From NCBI RefSeq assembly GCF_000332335.1, contig NZ_KB235948.1, forward strand, positions 1,943,528-2,007,527: a stretch of DNA of 64,000 bases, in the 5' to 3' direction. The stretch comes from Kamptonema formosum PCC 10802. GTDB taxonomy: Bacteria; Cyanobacteriota; Cyanobacteriia; Cyanobacteriales; Oscillatoriaceae. The position numbers were made by a program, and so were the translations under genes. Shown one piece after another: positions 1 through 8,626 of this stretch. The notes under the pieces were generated by a model. The model did no database searches, was not told the origin of the DNA, and was given only the letters and a program-made list of their open reading frames with translations. The stretch's first letter is position 1, and each line of letters opens with the position of its first letter.

Positions 1-186
1 GGAAGCGGGCGGAAAGACCAAGAATCGACTGGCGATGAGGCAGAAGCAAAGACTTTCCAGCAAGGCAATGAGAACAGCAAACAGCTATTAGTGGCTGAAG
101 GGCAAGATGAGTCGAATCCGGGCGACGGCAAGAGCGATGGCGAAAGTGAAGAAGGTCATCGTGGCAGCGGACGGAAAGATGCTTAA
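1..186 (+). CDS. C-terminal end of an unidentified hydrophilic protein (partial)
   Basis: Frame 1 is open from the window edge to a TAA at 184-186, giving 61 residues. The tail is strongly hydrophilic and rich in Gly, Asp, Glu, Ser and Lys. The hexapeptide GSGRKD occurs at both ends of the visible part, which suggests a repeated linker or disordered tail. It lies upstream of the chemosensory operon but 640 bases separate them, so co-transcription is doubtful. I do not recognise the family, and chance openness cannot be excluded for so short a segment. Confidence 0.4.
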   Translation, partial: GSGRKDQESTGDEAEAKTFQQGNENSKQLLVAEGQDESNPGDGKSDGESEEGHRGSGRKDA

Positions 187-829
187 TCTCAAGTTCGAGT
201 TAGGCAAGTGGGCATCATCGCATTGGGCATCATCGCATTGGCTGCGCCATTGATATCAAGTTGGGAGATAAAGTTTTTTGTCCGGGGATGGAAAGGTTTT
301 ACAGACGCCTTTTTCAATCCTAATTCCCAAATCTAAAATCCCAAATAGGTATGAGTGCGATTTCTGGAGCGACCGACTTGTGATATCTTGTGATATAATG
401 TTTGCGCCCGGACAGGGCAGCATCGTGCGAGGGATGAATGGCTGTCTTTATGGTGCACCAGGCTTAGTAAAATTGCATGCTTCACCGCACCGGCACTCAG
501 GCTGAGAAATCAGTCGGGCTGTGGCAAGGTTTTTGTTGCAGGGGCAAGGAATGCCGGTGGTGCGAGTAGCGGGTGAGATTCCACCGGCAACTCCTCTAGG
601 AGGGGTTGCCGGCTTTGCCTGTGCGCGGCAATTGGGCCCAGGAATGCCGGTGGCGGCTGTTTTATATCAGTTCAGTGGTGCCGGGTGCGTGTGGGTTGTG
701 CGGTGCCGGTGCGCTGCGCATACGCTTAAAGGGGAACGCACCCCCTCAAACAGGTGGGGTGCGTTCCGCAAAAACCGAATCCTTGCCGCGCATGCGCCCA
801 AAGGGGAGCGCACCTTACTAAACTGAAAA
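187..829. other. Intergenic region with small repeats
   Basis: No convincing gene. It holds two direct copies of a 16-mer (GGGCATCATCGCATTG) around 210-241, a unit that recurs in other gaps of the window. It also holds several TGCCGG/CCGGCA hexamers and the perfect hairpin listed at 733-767. Short open frames here have repeat-like or atypical composition and were not called. Confidence 0.7.
733..767. repeat. Hairpin of the GGAACGCACC family
   Basis: Arms GGAACGCACCCC (733-744) and GGGGTGCGTTCC (756-767) are perfect 12-bp complements around an 11-base loop. Related GCGTTCC hairpins occur at 33606-33627, 39496-39524 and 55713-55735, so this is a dispersed element. It may also end upstream transcription, but no T-run follows. 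Confidence 0.6.
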
Positions 830-1288
830 ATGTTAATGTTGCTCTGTTACGTTGGTGAAGACCGATACGCGATCGAGAGCAGTCGGGTTGTCGAGGTGCT
901 GCCATTGGTGGCCCTCAGAACGCTGCACCAAGCTCCTGAGTGTGTGGCTGGTATATTTAATTACCGGGGCCAGATCGTGTCGGTAATTGACTTGTGCCGG
1001 CTGATGCAAGGCCATCAGAGCCGGCCTCACTTGAGTACGCGGATCGTGATGGTCAAGTACCAGGATCGCGACAGTACGCCGCGCCTGCTGGGGGTGATGG
1101 CGGAACGGGTGACAGAAACGCTCAACACGCCAGAAACTAAACTGGTGGAGCCGGCTGTGACTGTGAATTCAGCCCCTTATTTGGGAAAAATGATTGTGGG
1201 CGAGCGGGGCATGATTCAGTGTTTGCGGGTAGAATATTTGTTGCCGGAGCCCCAGCGAGCCGAAGAGCTGCCAAAGCACGAGGGCTAG
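830..1288 (+). CDS. wspB: CheW-like adaptor (WspB-type)
   Basis: A 152-residue single-domain CheW protein that should bridge the receptors and the CheA kinase at the membrane. Visible CheW features are the N-terminal strand YAIESSRVVEVLPL, the central GIFNYRGQIVSVIDL segment (the usual G-x-x-NxRGxxxPVxDL motif) and a C-terminal strand ending in EYLLPE. Two in-frame ATGs (830 and 836) could start it. It is the first gene of the chemosensory operon, 103 bases before cheR. Its position before a CheR-TPR gene is that of wspB in Pseudomonas. Family assignment is firm; the Wsp label comes from gene order. Confidence 0.88.
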   Translation: MLMLLCYVGEDRYAIESSRVVEVLPLVALRTLHQAPECVAGIFNYRGQIVSVIDLCRLMQGHQSRPHLSTRIVMVKYQDRDSTPRLLGVMAERVTETLNTPETKLVEPAVTVNSAPYLGKMIVGERGMIQCLRVEYLLPEPQRAEELPKHEG

Positions 1289-1391
1289 CGACTGGGGTTA
1301 CAGGTAGATATCGGGGCGCATCTCAAAAAAGCGAAAACTCACAGCTTGCGGTGCGGGCGTCTTGTCCGCTCTGCGACTTCCGGCAGTCCGA

Positions 1392-2807
1392 ATGCAGTCG
1401 GCACAAAAAAAGGTGTTTTTACCAAACGAGATGCTGCAAGATATTGAAGCGCTGCTCCGACAGAAAATAGGTTTAGAGGCCAATTCGATCGGCTCTAGCG
1501 CCATCGACAGAGCTGTGCGCCAGCGCATGGCAGAGTGCGGGTTGCCCGACATGCCGGCCTACTTGATGCGATTGCAGACCTCGCCGCACGAATTAGATGA
1601 GCTGGTTGAAACTGTAATTGTACCAGAAACCTGGTTTTTCCGAGATAGGGAACCGTTTAATTTATTGAGCCGCTATGTGATGGCGGAGTGGCTGCCGGCG
1701 AATCCGGGCAGGGTGCTGCGCGTCTTGAGCGTGCCCTGCTCTACGGGGGAAGAACCTTACTCGATTGCGCTCGCCTTGCTAGAGGCGGGGCTAACCTCAA
1801 AAAACTTCTGCATCGACGCGGCTGACATCAGCAAAAAATCCCTGATCAAAGCTCAGCGCGCCGTCTATGACAGGAATTCTTTTCGCGGTGAGAGCGTTGA
1901 AGCTGCACAATCGGCGGCACAAGAGAATGGCTACTCCGGGAGAAAACTTTCTCTGTTAGCCGTGCGGGAAAAATATTTTGTGCGAACGGCTGAGGGATAT
2001 GAGCTGTGCGAGCCGGTCAGGCGTGCGGTGAATTTCAGTTACGGCAATTTGTTAGATCCGTATTTTGGGGTTGACAGGAAGCACTATGATGTGATATTCT
2101 GTAGGAACTTGTTAATTTACCTCCACAGTGCGGCGAGGAAGCGGGCAATTCAAGTTCTAGAGCGCTTGTTAGCTGCCAAAGGATTGCTGTTTGTGGGGCA
2201 CTCGGAAACGGGACAGCTATTCGGCACCCGATTTGTGTCCGTGCGCCACCCTATGGCGTTTGCGTACCGCAAGGCAGAAGTCGGGGCGGGAGGGCACAGC
2301 TTGAAGGCAGCGGGGGGGAAAGAAAAGCTCCTGTCCGCTGCTACGCCGCAATACCCTTGGAACTCCCCCGCACCGGCGTCGCCCCTGTTGCCAATCCGCG
2401 CTCAAAACTCAACGCTGAAAACTCAACTCTCTTCCCCAGCCCCCAGCCCCCAGCCCGCAGTTCCTTCTGTGCCGCCCAGTCCTGCGCCTGCAGTGTCTTC
2501 TATGCTGGAAACGGCGCGGAGTTTGGCGAATCGGGGACAGCTGGATGAAGCCGCCGCCTTGTGCGAAACTTACCTGAGTCAGAACCGCGTCAGTGCTGAG
2601 GCGTATCTTTTGCTGGGGGAGGTGCGCTGCAGCGCCGGCAATCCAGAGCAAGCAGAGCAATATTTCTACAAAGCGATTTATTTGCAACCCAATCACGAAG
2701 AGGCGCTCACGCACCTGGCGCTGCTCAAAGAACGTCGCGGGGATTTTGCCGGCGCAGCAATTCTCAGGCAGCGAATTCAGAGACTTCAAAAATTTTCGAT
2801 TCAGTAG
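1392..2807 (+). CDS. wspC: CheR-type MCP methyltransferase with TPR tail (WspC-type)
   Basis: SAM-dependent glutamate methyltransferase for receptor adaptation. From ATG 1392 it has 471 residues; a TTG at 1362 would add ten. The N-terminal all-helical CheR domain is followed by the catalytic Rossmann domain with VPCSTGEEPYSIA (SAM site) and VIFCRNLLIYL. After about residue 300 comes a Pro/Ser/Ala-rich linker, then two to three TPR helical pairs (ARSLANRGQLDEAAALCE, AYLLLGEVRCSAGNPEQAEQ, ALTHLALLKERRGDFAGA). A CheR with C-terminal TPRs is the WspC/FrzF-like architecture, and the TPRs usually bind other Che proteins. The linker is enriched for low-complexity Pro codons. Confidence 0.93.
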   Translation: MQSAQKKVFLPNEMLQDIEALLRQKIGLEANSIGSSAIDRAVRQRMAECGLPDMPAYLMRLQTSPHELDELVETVIVPETWFFRDREPFNLLSRYVMAEWLPANPGRVLRVLSVPCSTGEEPYSIALALLEAGLTSKNFCIDAADISKKSLIKAQRAVYDRNSFRGESVEAAQSAAQENGYSGRKLSLLAVREKYFVRTAEGYELCEPVRRAVNFSYGNLLDPYFGVDRKHYDVIFCRNLLIYLHSAARKRAIQVLERLLAAKGLLFVGHSETGQLFGTRFVSVRHPMAFAYRKAEVGAGGHSLKAAGGKEKLLSAATPQYPWNSPAPASPLLPIRAQNSTLKTQLSSPAPSPQPAVPSVPPSPAPAVSSMLETARSLANRGQLDEAAALCETYLSQNRVSAEAYLLLGEVRCSAGNPEQAEQYFYKAIYLQPNHEEALTHLALLKERRGDFAGAAILRQRIQRLQKFSIQ

Positions 2808-2900
2808 AAGTAAAAGAGTGGCTAAAAGCGCGGTGGCTGGGCTAATATTAAATTGAAAATTTGAAGGCCAGCCATCACAAACCTTATAGAGGACAGGGCA

Positions 2901-3648
2901 ATGCAGCGCGGTATAGAAATCCATCAATTAGCTCCAGTCGGTTTTGGGGCGGTTATTTGGCTGGCGGTTGGCACCAACTTACTGGACCAGTGAAATACTG
3001 AGAATTTATTGAAGTCGGCTGGCTGGGTGACTCACACCTATAAAATCAAGCAGAATTTGGCGGAAATAGAAAAACATTGGTAGATGCAGAAACCGGGCAG
3101 CGCGGCTTCATTTATACAGGAAAAGAAGAGTTTTTGCAGCCTTACACTAAAGCGAATAAAAAGCTCGACAGAACGCGGGCGGAACTGGCATAACAAATCA
3201 AAAATAATCCAGAGCAACTTAACCGGCTCGCTAAAATCGAAGAATTAACAGAAGATAAAATGGGGGAATTGGCGGAGACGATTTCTCTCAAAAAGTGAAG
3301 CTGTCGGGGATACAAGTCACGAGTTACGCCACTCAAATCGCCGCTTCTGGCAGGCAATTAGAAGCCACCGTGCAAGAACAAGTTGCCTCTACCAACGAGG
3401 TAGTTGCGACGGCGAAGGAAATTGCCACCACCTCCGGGGAACTGGTGAAGACGATGGATGAAGTCGGTTCTATGGCACAGGGAACCGCGACGGCGGCGGG
3501 TGCCGGTCAAAAAGATTTGCTGCGCATGGAAGCCACGATGCGCCAGCTGGCGGATGCCACGTCTGGCATCTCTGCTAAACTGGGGGCGATCTCTGAAAAG
3601 AACGAGGCGGCGCAAGGTTTGCGACGAGAGATACTCGCTTTAAGGTGA
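2901..3648 (+). pseudogene. Decayed chemoreceptor with CHASE3 sensor and excised signalling tip
   Basis: Remains of a methyl-accepting chemotaxis protein. Reading from ATG 2901 gives a TM1-like segment (VGFGAVIWLAVGTNLLDQ) that stops. Downstream pieces in changed frames spell a CHASE3 domain (VTHTYKIKQNL, then VDAETGQRGFIYTG, then KNNPEQLNRLAKIEEL) with at least one frameshift and two in-frame stops. From about 3298 the receptor signalling domain is open to 3648. There ISEK is joined directly to NEAAQGLRREILALR, whereas the intact neighbours have about 150 residues between these points. That removes the conserved hairpin tip that contacts CheA and CheW. The sensor differs from the four-helix sensor of the next two receptors, so this was a distinct paralogue. 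Confidence 0.85.
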
Positions 3649-3780
3649 TGGGGCATGGGGCATTGCGGCGGGAGTGGGGCATCATCGCATTGGGGTAAGT
3701 ATCAACTTTTTCCCTAAAACCATTCCCCTAACCCCTAACCCCTAACCCCTGAAACCTAACCCCTAACCCCTAACCCCTAG
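3646..3780. repeat. Heptamer repeat tract (GGGGCAT and CCCCTAA)
   Basis: Short GGGGCAT-type units and a GGGGCATCATCGCATTG unit are followed by about eight near-tandem CCCCTAA heptamers from 3724. This resembles the short tandemly repeated repetitive (STRR) heptamers known from filamentous cyanobacteria. An almost identical tract follows the next receptor gene. Confidence 0.75.
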
Positions 3781-3821
3781 GTTATTTGCAGACAAACCGA
3801 GAAAAACCCAGGAAATAAAAA

Positions 3822-5402
3822 ATGTTTAATAGCATGACATTGCAAGCGCGGATCTTCATTTCATATTTGTTCATGGGCGCGCTGGTCTTAATGGTTGCCC
3901 TAGTGGGATGGAGTGGGAATGCGCGGCTAACCTACCACATCAGTACAATCGGGGAGAATGCTTTTCCCAGCGCGGTCAATTTGTGGAAAATCAACGAAGG
4001 GCAAACCCAGGTTCAGTCCGCAGAGCGGGCGCTGCTCAATCCCAGAGGGAGCGAGGCTATCAGGCGAAGTGAGCTAACCCGAATCGAGAAAGCTTGGGAA
4101 CAGATGAGACTGGGCTTTAACCTGTACGAAAAAATTCCTCGCAGCGCCGAAGAAGACCGGCGATACCAAGCCTTTATTAAGGCATGGGAGAAGTGGGTTG
4201 AAGCTCATAAGGAATTCTTGCGGCTGAATGAAGAATTTGAGAAATATGGCGTCCTCAACCCCCGGCAAGTTCAGTTTGAGTTGCAGAGCCAGGGCAAAGG
4301 GAATTCAGCTGCGATGACCGCTGCGAAAGCAGCGAGTGAGACCCTGGACAGGATGAATGTGCAAAGCTTTACAAAGAAAGAGCCGGCGTTTCTTGCAGCC
4401 AAGGACGCACTGCTAGAGGTTCTGGCATTTAATGAGAGCTTGGCAGCCGACGCTATGAACGCAGCCAATCAGGATGTTTCTCAAACTAGCTTTTGGGTTT
4501 TCCTGGGGATGGCCATTGGCCCTCTCACGGCTGTGATTTTCGGTTTTTACTTCAGTAATGCGATTACCAGGCCGGTGAAGCAGTCCGCTATCCAAATCAC
4601 CTCCTCAACCACGCAAATTTCCGCCTCTAGCAAGGAATTAGAAGCCATGATGAGAGAGCAAGTCGCCTCTACAAACGAAGTGGTCGCCACCGCAAAGGAG
4701 ATTGCCGCCACCTCTGGGGAATTGGTGAAGACAATGGATGAAGTTGGGGAAATGGCACAAGGGACCGCGACGGCGGCGGGTGCCGGTCAAAAAGACTTGG
4801 TTCGCATGGAAGCAGTCATGCGCCAGTTAGGGAAGGCGACCCTGTCCATCTCCTCCAAGCTGGGAGTTATCTCTGAAAAGGCAAATAACATCAATAGTGC
4901 TGTCACCACTATCACCTCTGTGGCAGATCGAACCAATTTGCTCTCCCTCAACGCCGCCATTGAAGCCGAAAAAGCGGGAGAGTACGGGTTGGGGTTTGCC
5001 GTGGTGGCCAGGGAAATCCGCCGGCTGGCGGACCAAACCGCAGTTGCCACCTTGGACATCGAGCAGATGGTAAAAGAAATGCAATCTGCAGTTTCCACCG
5101 GCGTCATGGAAATGGACAAATTCAGCAAAGAAGTCATGCGTTCAGTCAAAGATGTCCGCAACATCAGCGGGCAACTGGGACAGGTTATCGAGCGAGTGCA
5201 AGCCCTCACCCCCCGTTTTGAAGAAGTGAATCAGGGCATGGAGGCTCAGTCTGCCGGCGCTCTACAAATTAGCGAGGCAATGGTACAGTTAAGTGAAGCC
5301 TCCTCGCAAACGGCTGACTCTCTGCGCGAGATTAACCGTGCCATTGGGCAATTGAACGAGGCGGCGCAAAGCTTGCGGCGAGAAATACTCGCTTTAAGGT
5401 AG
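3822..5402 (+). CDS. wspA: Methyl-accepting chemotaxis protein lacking HAMP (WspA-like)
   Basis: A 526-residue membrane chemoreceptor. TM1 is near residues 10-30 (ARIFISYLFMGALVLMVALV), followed by a periplasmic helical-bundle sensor of about 190 residues. TM2 is near 225-245 (FWVFLGMAIGPLTAVIFGFY). The cytoplasmic signalling domain includes NLLSLNAAIEAEKAGEYGLG and FAVVAREIRRLADQ, the CheA/CheW-binding tip. Unlike the next receptor, TM2 runs straight from ITRPVK into SAIQITSSTTQIS, so the HAMP domain is missing. It ends in the same LRREILALR as the neighbouring pseudogene. ATG 3822 follows a purine-rich stretch. The missing HAMP may alter gain or lock the receptor. Confidence 0.92.
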   Translation: MFNSMTLQARIFISYLFMGALVLMVALVGWSGNARLTYHISTIGENAFPSAVNLWKINEGQTQVQSAERALLNPRGSEAIRRSELTRIEKAWEQMRLGFNLYEKIPRSAEEDRRYQAFIKAWEKWVEAHKEFLRLNEEFEKYGVLNPRQVQFELQSQGKGNSAAMTAAKAASETLDRMNVQSFTKKEPAFLAAKDALLEVLAFNESLAADAMNAANQDVSQTSFWVFLGMAIGPLTAVIFGFYFSNAITRPVKQSAIQITSSTTQISASSKELEAMMREQVASTNEVVATAKEIAATSGELVKTMDEVGEMAQGTATAAGAGQKDLVRMEAVMRQLGKATLSISSKLGVISEKANNINSAVTTITSVADRTNLLSLNAAIEAEKAGEYGLGFAVVAREIRRLADQTAVATLDIEQMVKEMQSAVSTGVMEMDKFSKEVMRSVKDVRNISGQLGQVIERVQALTPRFEEVNQGMEAQSAGALQISEAMVQLSEASSQTADSLREINRAIGQLNEAAQSLRREILALR

Positions 5403-5561
5403 GGCAGTGGGCAGTGGGCAGTGGGCAGTGGGCAGTGGGCATGGGGCATGGGGCATGGGGCATCATCGCATTGGGTGAAGTATCAACTTTTCTCCTAAAA
5501 CCTAACCCCTAACCCTAACCCTAACCCCTAACCCCTAACCCCTAACCCCTAACCCCTAAGA
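5403..5561. repeat. Heptamer repeat tract (GGGCAGT, GGGGCAT, CCCTAAC)
   Basis: About five GGGCAGT heptamers, three GGGGCAT heptamers, a GGGGCATCATCGCATTGGG unit and then about nine CCCTAAC/CCCCTAA heptamers. It has the same composition and order as the tract at 3646-3780, so receptor genes in this array are separated by homologous repeat DNA, a likely substrate for slippage and unequal exchange. Confidence 0.8.
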
Positions 5562-5615
5562 TAGGAGATGGGACGAATGAAGTTTGGTACAGGACAAAGG
5601 ACAAGGGACAAAAGA

Positions 5616-7361
5616 ATGTTTAATAATATGAGCTTGCCAGCTCGGATGTTCACTGCGTTTCTCTTTATGGGCTTAATTGTATTAATTGTGGCTCTAGTCG
5701 GCTGGAGCGCGACTTATCGGCTAAACACTCACCTTAATACGCTCAGCACAACTAGCCTGCCCAGTGTGCTAGGAATGTGGAAAATTAAAGAAGGGCAAAC
5801 CCAAATCGAGTCCTCAGCTCGGGCTTTGCTCAACCCCAAACTCCTTGGGGCAGAAAGGCGGGCTGAATTAGCGAGTATCAGGCAAGCTTTGGAGCATATC
5901 GACGATGGATTCAGCCAATACGATCCCGCTCCCAGAACTGAAGAAGAAGAGAAACTATACAAAAAATTGCAAACGAACGGGAACAGGTGGAGGCAAGACC
6001 TGGAAGATTTCCTGCAACTCAATCAAGAATTCGAGAGCCTGGGGATTCTCAACCCCTTGGAAGTGCAGCTGGCGCTGGTGCGTCAGGGGCGGGAGAGATC
6101 GCCAGAAATGGCAGAGGCAAAAACGGCTACCAATCTTTTCAACAAACTTTACGAACGCTCCCAGGCTAACCGGATCTTTTTTGAGGGGCAAAACCAATCC
6201 ATTTTAAAAATTTTGGAAATAAACGAGGAGGTAGCGACAGCAGCTTATAAGGCAGCCCAGGAGGATGTGAGCAAAAGCCTATTCTGGGCTGTCACCGGCC
6301 TGTTACTTGGCCCCCTCACGGCAGTGATTTTTGGCCTTTACTTCAGCAATACCATTGCTAAGCCCCTCGGTGCTAAGATTATAGGCGTCGTAACAGTAGC
6401 CGAACAGATATCTGCCGGCGATCTCACCACCTCTGTGCCGGTCCCGGAAGATCGGGACGAAATCGGAAAATTGCTGGTGGCTTTCCGCACCATGACAAAA
6501 AGCCTGAGTTCCTTAATTTCCCAAGTGCAGCAGTCCGGCATTCAAGTGACCAGCTCAGCCACCCAAATCGCCGCCTCTGGCAAACAATTAGAAGCCACGG
6601 TGCAAGAACAACTCGCCTCTACCAACGAAGTCGTCGCCACGGCGAAGGAGATTGCCGCCACTTCTGGGGAATTGGTGAGGACGATGGATGAAGTCACGGA
6701 GATGGCACACAGCACCGCGACGGCAGCCGGTGCCGGACAAAAAGACCTCTCACGCATGGAGGCAACGATGAGCCAGCTGGCAGACGCCACTTCTGCCATC
6801 TCTGCTAAACTGGGGGCGATCTCTGAAAAAGCCAATAACATCAATAGCATTGTTACCACGATCGCAAAAGTGGCTGACCAGACGAATTTGCTCTCCCTCA
6901 ACGCCGCCATAGAGGCTGAGAAAGCGGGAGAGTACGGTTTGGGCTTTGCCGTCGTGGCGAGGGAAATTCGCCGGCTGGCTGACCAAACCGCTGTCGCTAC
7001 CCTAGATATCGAGCAGATGGTGAAAGAGATGCAATCGGCAGTTTCCACCGGCGTGATGGAAATGGACAAATTCACCAGAGAAGTTAGCCGTGGGGTGGAC
7101 GACATTCGCAATATCAGCGCCCAAATCGCGCAGATTATTGAGCGAGTGCAAGCGCTCACCCCGCGTTTTGAAGCAGTGAATCAGGGTGTGGAGGCTCAAT
7201 CCACCGGCGCGACGCAAATCAGCGAGGCGATGGTGCAGTTAAGCGAAGCCTCCTCGCAAACCGCTCAGTCTCTGCGCGAAATCAACAGCGCGATTGGGCA
7301 GCTGAACGAGACGGCGCAAGGCTTGCGGCGAGAAATTTCTCGCTTCCAAGTCGGAGATTAA
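5616..7361 (+). CDS. wspA: Methyl-accepting chemotaxis protein with HAMP (WspA-like)
   Basis: A 581-residue chemoreceptor, the only one of the array that looks complete. The start MFNNMSLPARM at ATG 5616 matches the neighbouring receptors; ATG 5568 would add 16 residues read from repeat-like DNA. Order: TM1, periplasmic helical bundle with the motif SLPSVLGMWKIKEGQTQIE, TM2 (LFWAVTGLLLGPLTAVIFGL), HAMP (AEQISAGDLTTSVPVPEDRD), and a signalling domain with NLLSLNAAIEAEKAGEYGLG. Sensor and signalling halves are clear paralogues of the preceding receptor. It probably forms the CheA/CheW signalling array at the membrane. It ends in LRREISRFQVGD rather than ILALR. Confidence 0.94.
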   Translation: MFNNMSLPARMFTAFLFMGLIVLIVALVGWSATYRLNTHLNTLSTTSLPSVLGMWKIKEGQTQIESSARALLNPKLLGAERRAELASIRQALEHIDDGFSQYDPAPRTEEEEKLYKKLQTNGNRWRQDLEDFLQLNQEFESLGILNPLEVQLALVRQGRERSPEMAEAKTATNLFNKLYERSQANRIFFEGQNQSILKILEINEEVATAAYKAAQEDVSKSLFWAVTGLLLGPLTAVIFGLYFSNTIAKPLGAKIIGVVTVAEQISAGDLTTSVPVPEDRDEIGKLLVAFRTMTKSLSSLISQVQQSGIQVTSSATQIAASGKQLEATVQEQLASTNEVVATAKEIAATSGELVRTMDEVTEMAHSTATAAGAGQKDLSRMEATMSQLADATSAISAKLGAISEKANNINSIVTTIAKVADQTNLLSLNAAIEAEKAGEYGLGFAVVAREIRRLADQTAVATLDIEQMVKEMQSAVSTGVMEMDKFTREVSRGVDDIRNISAQIAQIIERVQALTPRFEAVNQGVEAQSTGATQISEAMVQLSEASSQTAQSLREINSAIGQLNETAQGLRREISRFQVGD

Positions 7362-7399
7362 ACCTTCCAGCTAAACCTTCTCAATGGAGAGCAGGGCTC

Positions 7400-7738
7400 G
7401 TGTTTAATAACATGACATTCCCAGCGCGGATGTTCAGCGCATTTATGTTCTTAGGTCTAATCGTCTTAATCGTGGCTCTTTTCGGCAGGGGCTCGACTTC
7501 CCGGTTGAGCAACCACATTCAGACCTTGAGCGCGAACAGCCTGCCTAGCGTCCTCGGACTGTGGGAAGTGAACGAGAGGCAAACGCAAATCGAGTCCTCA
7601 GAGCGAGCCTTGATCGACCCCAAACTCATCCTAGCAGAAAGGCAGGCAGAAATAGCGAGAATCCGGCGGGCGTCTGAGCAAATTGACGGGAGATTCAGCC
7701 AATACGAGGTTATCTGCGGTTCCCTAAAAAAAAGGTAA
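7400..7738 (+). pseudogene. Truncated chemoreceptor, N-terminal sensor fragment only
   Basis: From GTG 7400, 112 residues repeat the receptor N-terminus: MFNNMTFPARM, TM1 with LGLIVLIVALF, then SLPSVLGLWEVNERQTQIE and RFSQYE. Homology stops abruptly after about 105 residues and the frame ends in ICGSLKKR, four bases before the next gene. TM2 and the whole signalling domain are absent, so it cannot signal by itself. It is a 3'-truncated fourth member of the receptor array. Confidence 0.82.
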
Positions 7739-7742
7739 CAAA

Positions 7743-8423
7743 ATGACAGCAAACAAGGAACAAAGAACTAACAATTGCTGGAAGCGAATCGGAATTTGGG
7801 GCGACCGGTCTTGCCGGGAACTGAAAACCCACACTCACTGCCGCAATTGCCCTGTCTATTCTGCCGGCGGGCGCACTTTGCTGGAACGGATAGCGCCAAC
7901 CGGCTATGTGAGTGAGTGGACTGATTTGCTGGCTGAGCAAAAAGAAGCTAGCGCCAAGGGCACTGTGCCGGTGGTTATCTTTCGCCTGGGAGTGGAGTGG
8001 CTGGCACTGCCGGCTGGCTTGTTCCAGGAAGTGACGCCGGTGTCGCCGGTGCGCACCCTGCCTCACCGCAGCAACGATATCCTGCAGGGGCTGGTGAACA
8101 TCCGGGGCGAACTGCAAATGTGCGTCTCTCTCAGCAATCTCCTGAGACTGCACGCCGCACCGGCACCTGCCGGCAAGACTATAAACAGTGCTGTTTACAA
8201 ACGGATGGTGGTTGTGGAAAAAGAAGGGAACCGCTGGGTCTTTCCCGTTGATGAAATCTATGGGGTTCACCGCATCGCCCCAGAGGAGGTGCGGAGTGCG
8301 CCGGCAACTGTCTCTAAAGTGCCCGACACTTATATCAAAGGAATGATTAGCTGGCGAGAGAAAAGCGTGAGTTACCTGGATGATGAGTTATTATTTTACA
8401 CTCTGAACAAAAGACTTCTGTGA
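7743..8423 (+). CDS. wspD: CheW-like adaptor with Cys-rich N-terminus (WspD-type)
   Basis: A 226-residue second CheW. About 70 residues precede the CheW domain and contain CWKRIGIWGDRSC and HTHCRNCPVYSAGG, four cysteines and histidines resembling the N-terminal extension I recall from Pseudomonas WspD. The CheW core runs from VVIFRLGVEWLALPAGL through LVNIRGELQMCVSLSNLL to the C-terminus. It should couple receptors to the following CheA. The Cys/His cluster could bind metal, which is inference. It lies 200 bases before the CheA gene, with a palindromic element between them. Confidence 0.9.
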   Translation: MTANKEQRTNNCWKRIGIWGDRSCRELKTHTHCRNCPVYSAGGRTLLERIAPTGYVSEWTDLLAEQKEASAKGTVPVVIFRLGVEWLALPAGLFQEVTPVSPVRTLPHRSNDILQGLVNIRGELQMCVSLSNLLRLHAAPAPAGKTINSAVYKRMVVVEKEGNRWVFPVDEIYGVHRIAPEEVRSAPATVSKVPDTYIKGMISWREKSVSYLDDELLFYTLNKRLL

Positions 8424-8425
8424 TA

Positions 8426-8521
8426 TATAGCGTTTTTCAGTTGGATGAACTATGGCCCAGAAACCCGGTTTCTTAAAGAAACCGGGTTTCTCAGTACCTC
8501 ACTAATATGAGAGACGCTATA
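8426..8521. repeat. Palindromic MITE, ~96 bp, TATAGC-ended
   Basis: The ends are inverted: TATAGCGTTTTTCA at the left and its near-complement ending CGCTATA at the right. The core is a near-perfect palindrome with half-site AGAAACCCGGTTTCTT. At least eight relatives lie in the window. It sits between wspD and wspE and could form a strong RNA hairpin within the operon transcript. Confidence 0.85.
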
Positions 8522-8626
8522 ATATTTTCTCTGTTTGAGCCTGGAAACGAGAAAAAATAATCAACCGCCCCCGTGAGGGGACGCCAAGAAGGAAGAAGAG
8601 AGGGGATAGCACCCTACTGCTGAGAA

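Noticed and set aside
278..826. Small plus-strand frames upstream of wspB
   Set aside because: No ribosome sites, repeat-derived composition and overlapping alternative frames.
3724..3780. Telomere-like CCCTAA repeats
   Set aside because: They are heptamers (CCCCTAA), not hexamers, and match the STRR repeats of filamentous cyanobacteria; nothing suggests a chromosome end.
4787..5209. Minus-strand frames within the chemoreceptor genes
   Set aside because: Such frames recur at the same position in both paralogues because they shadow the conserved signalling domain.
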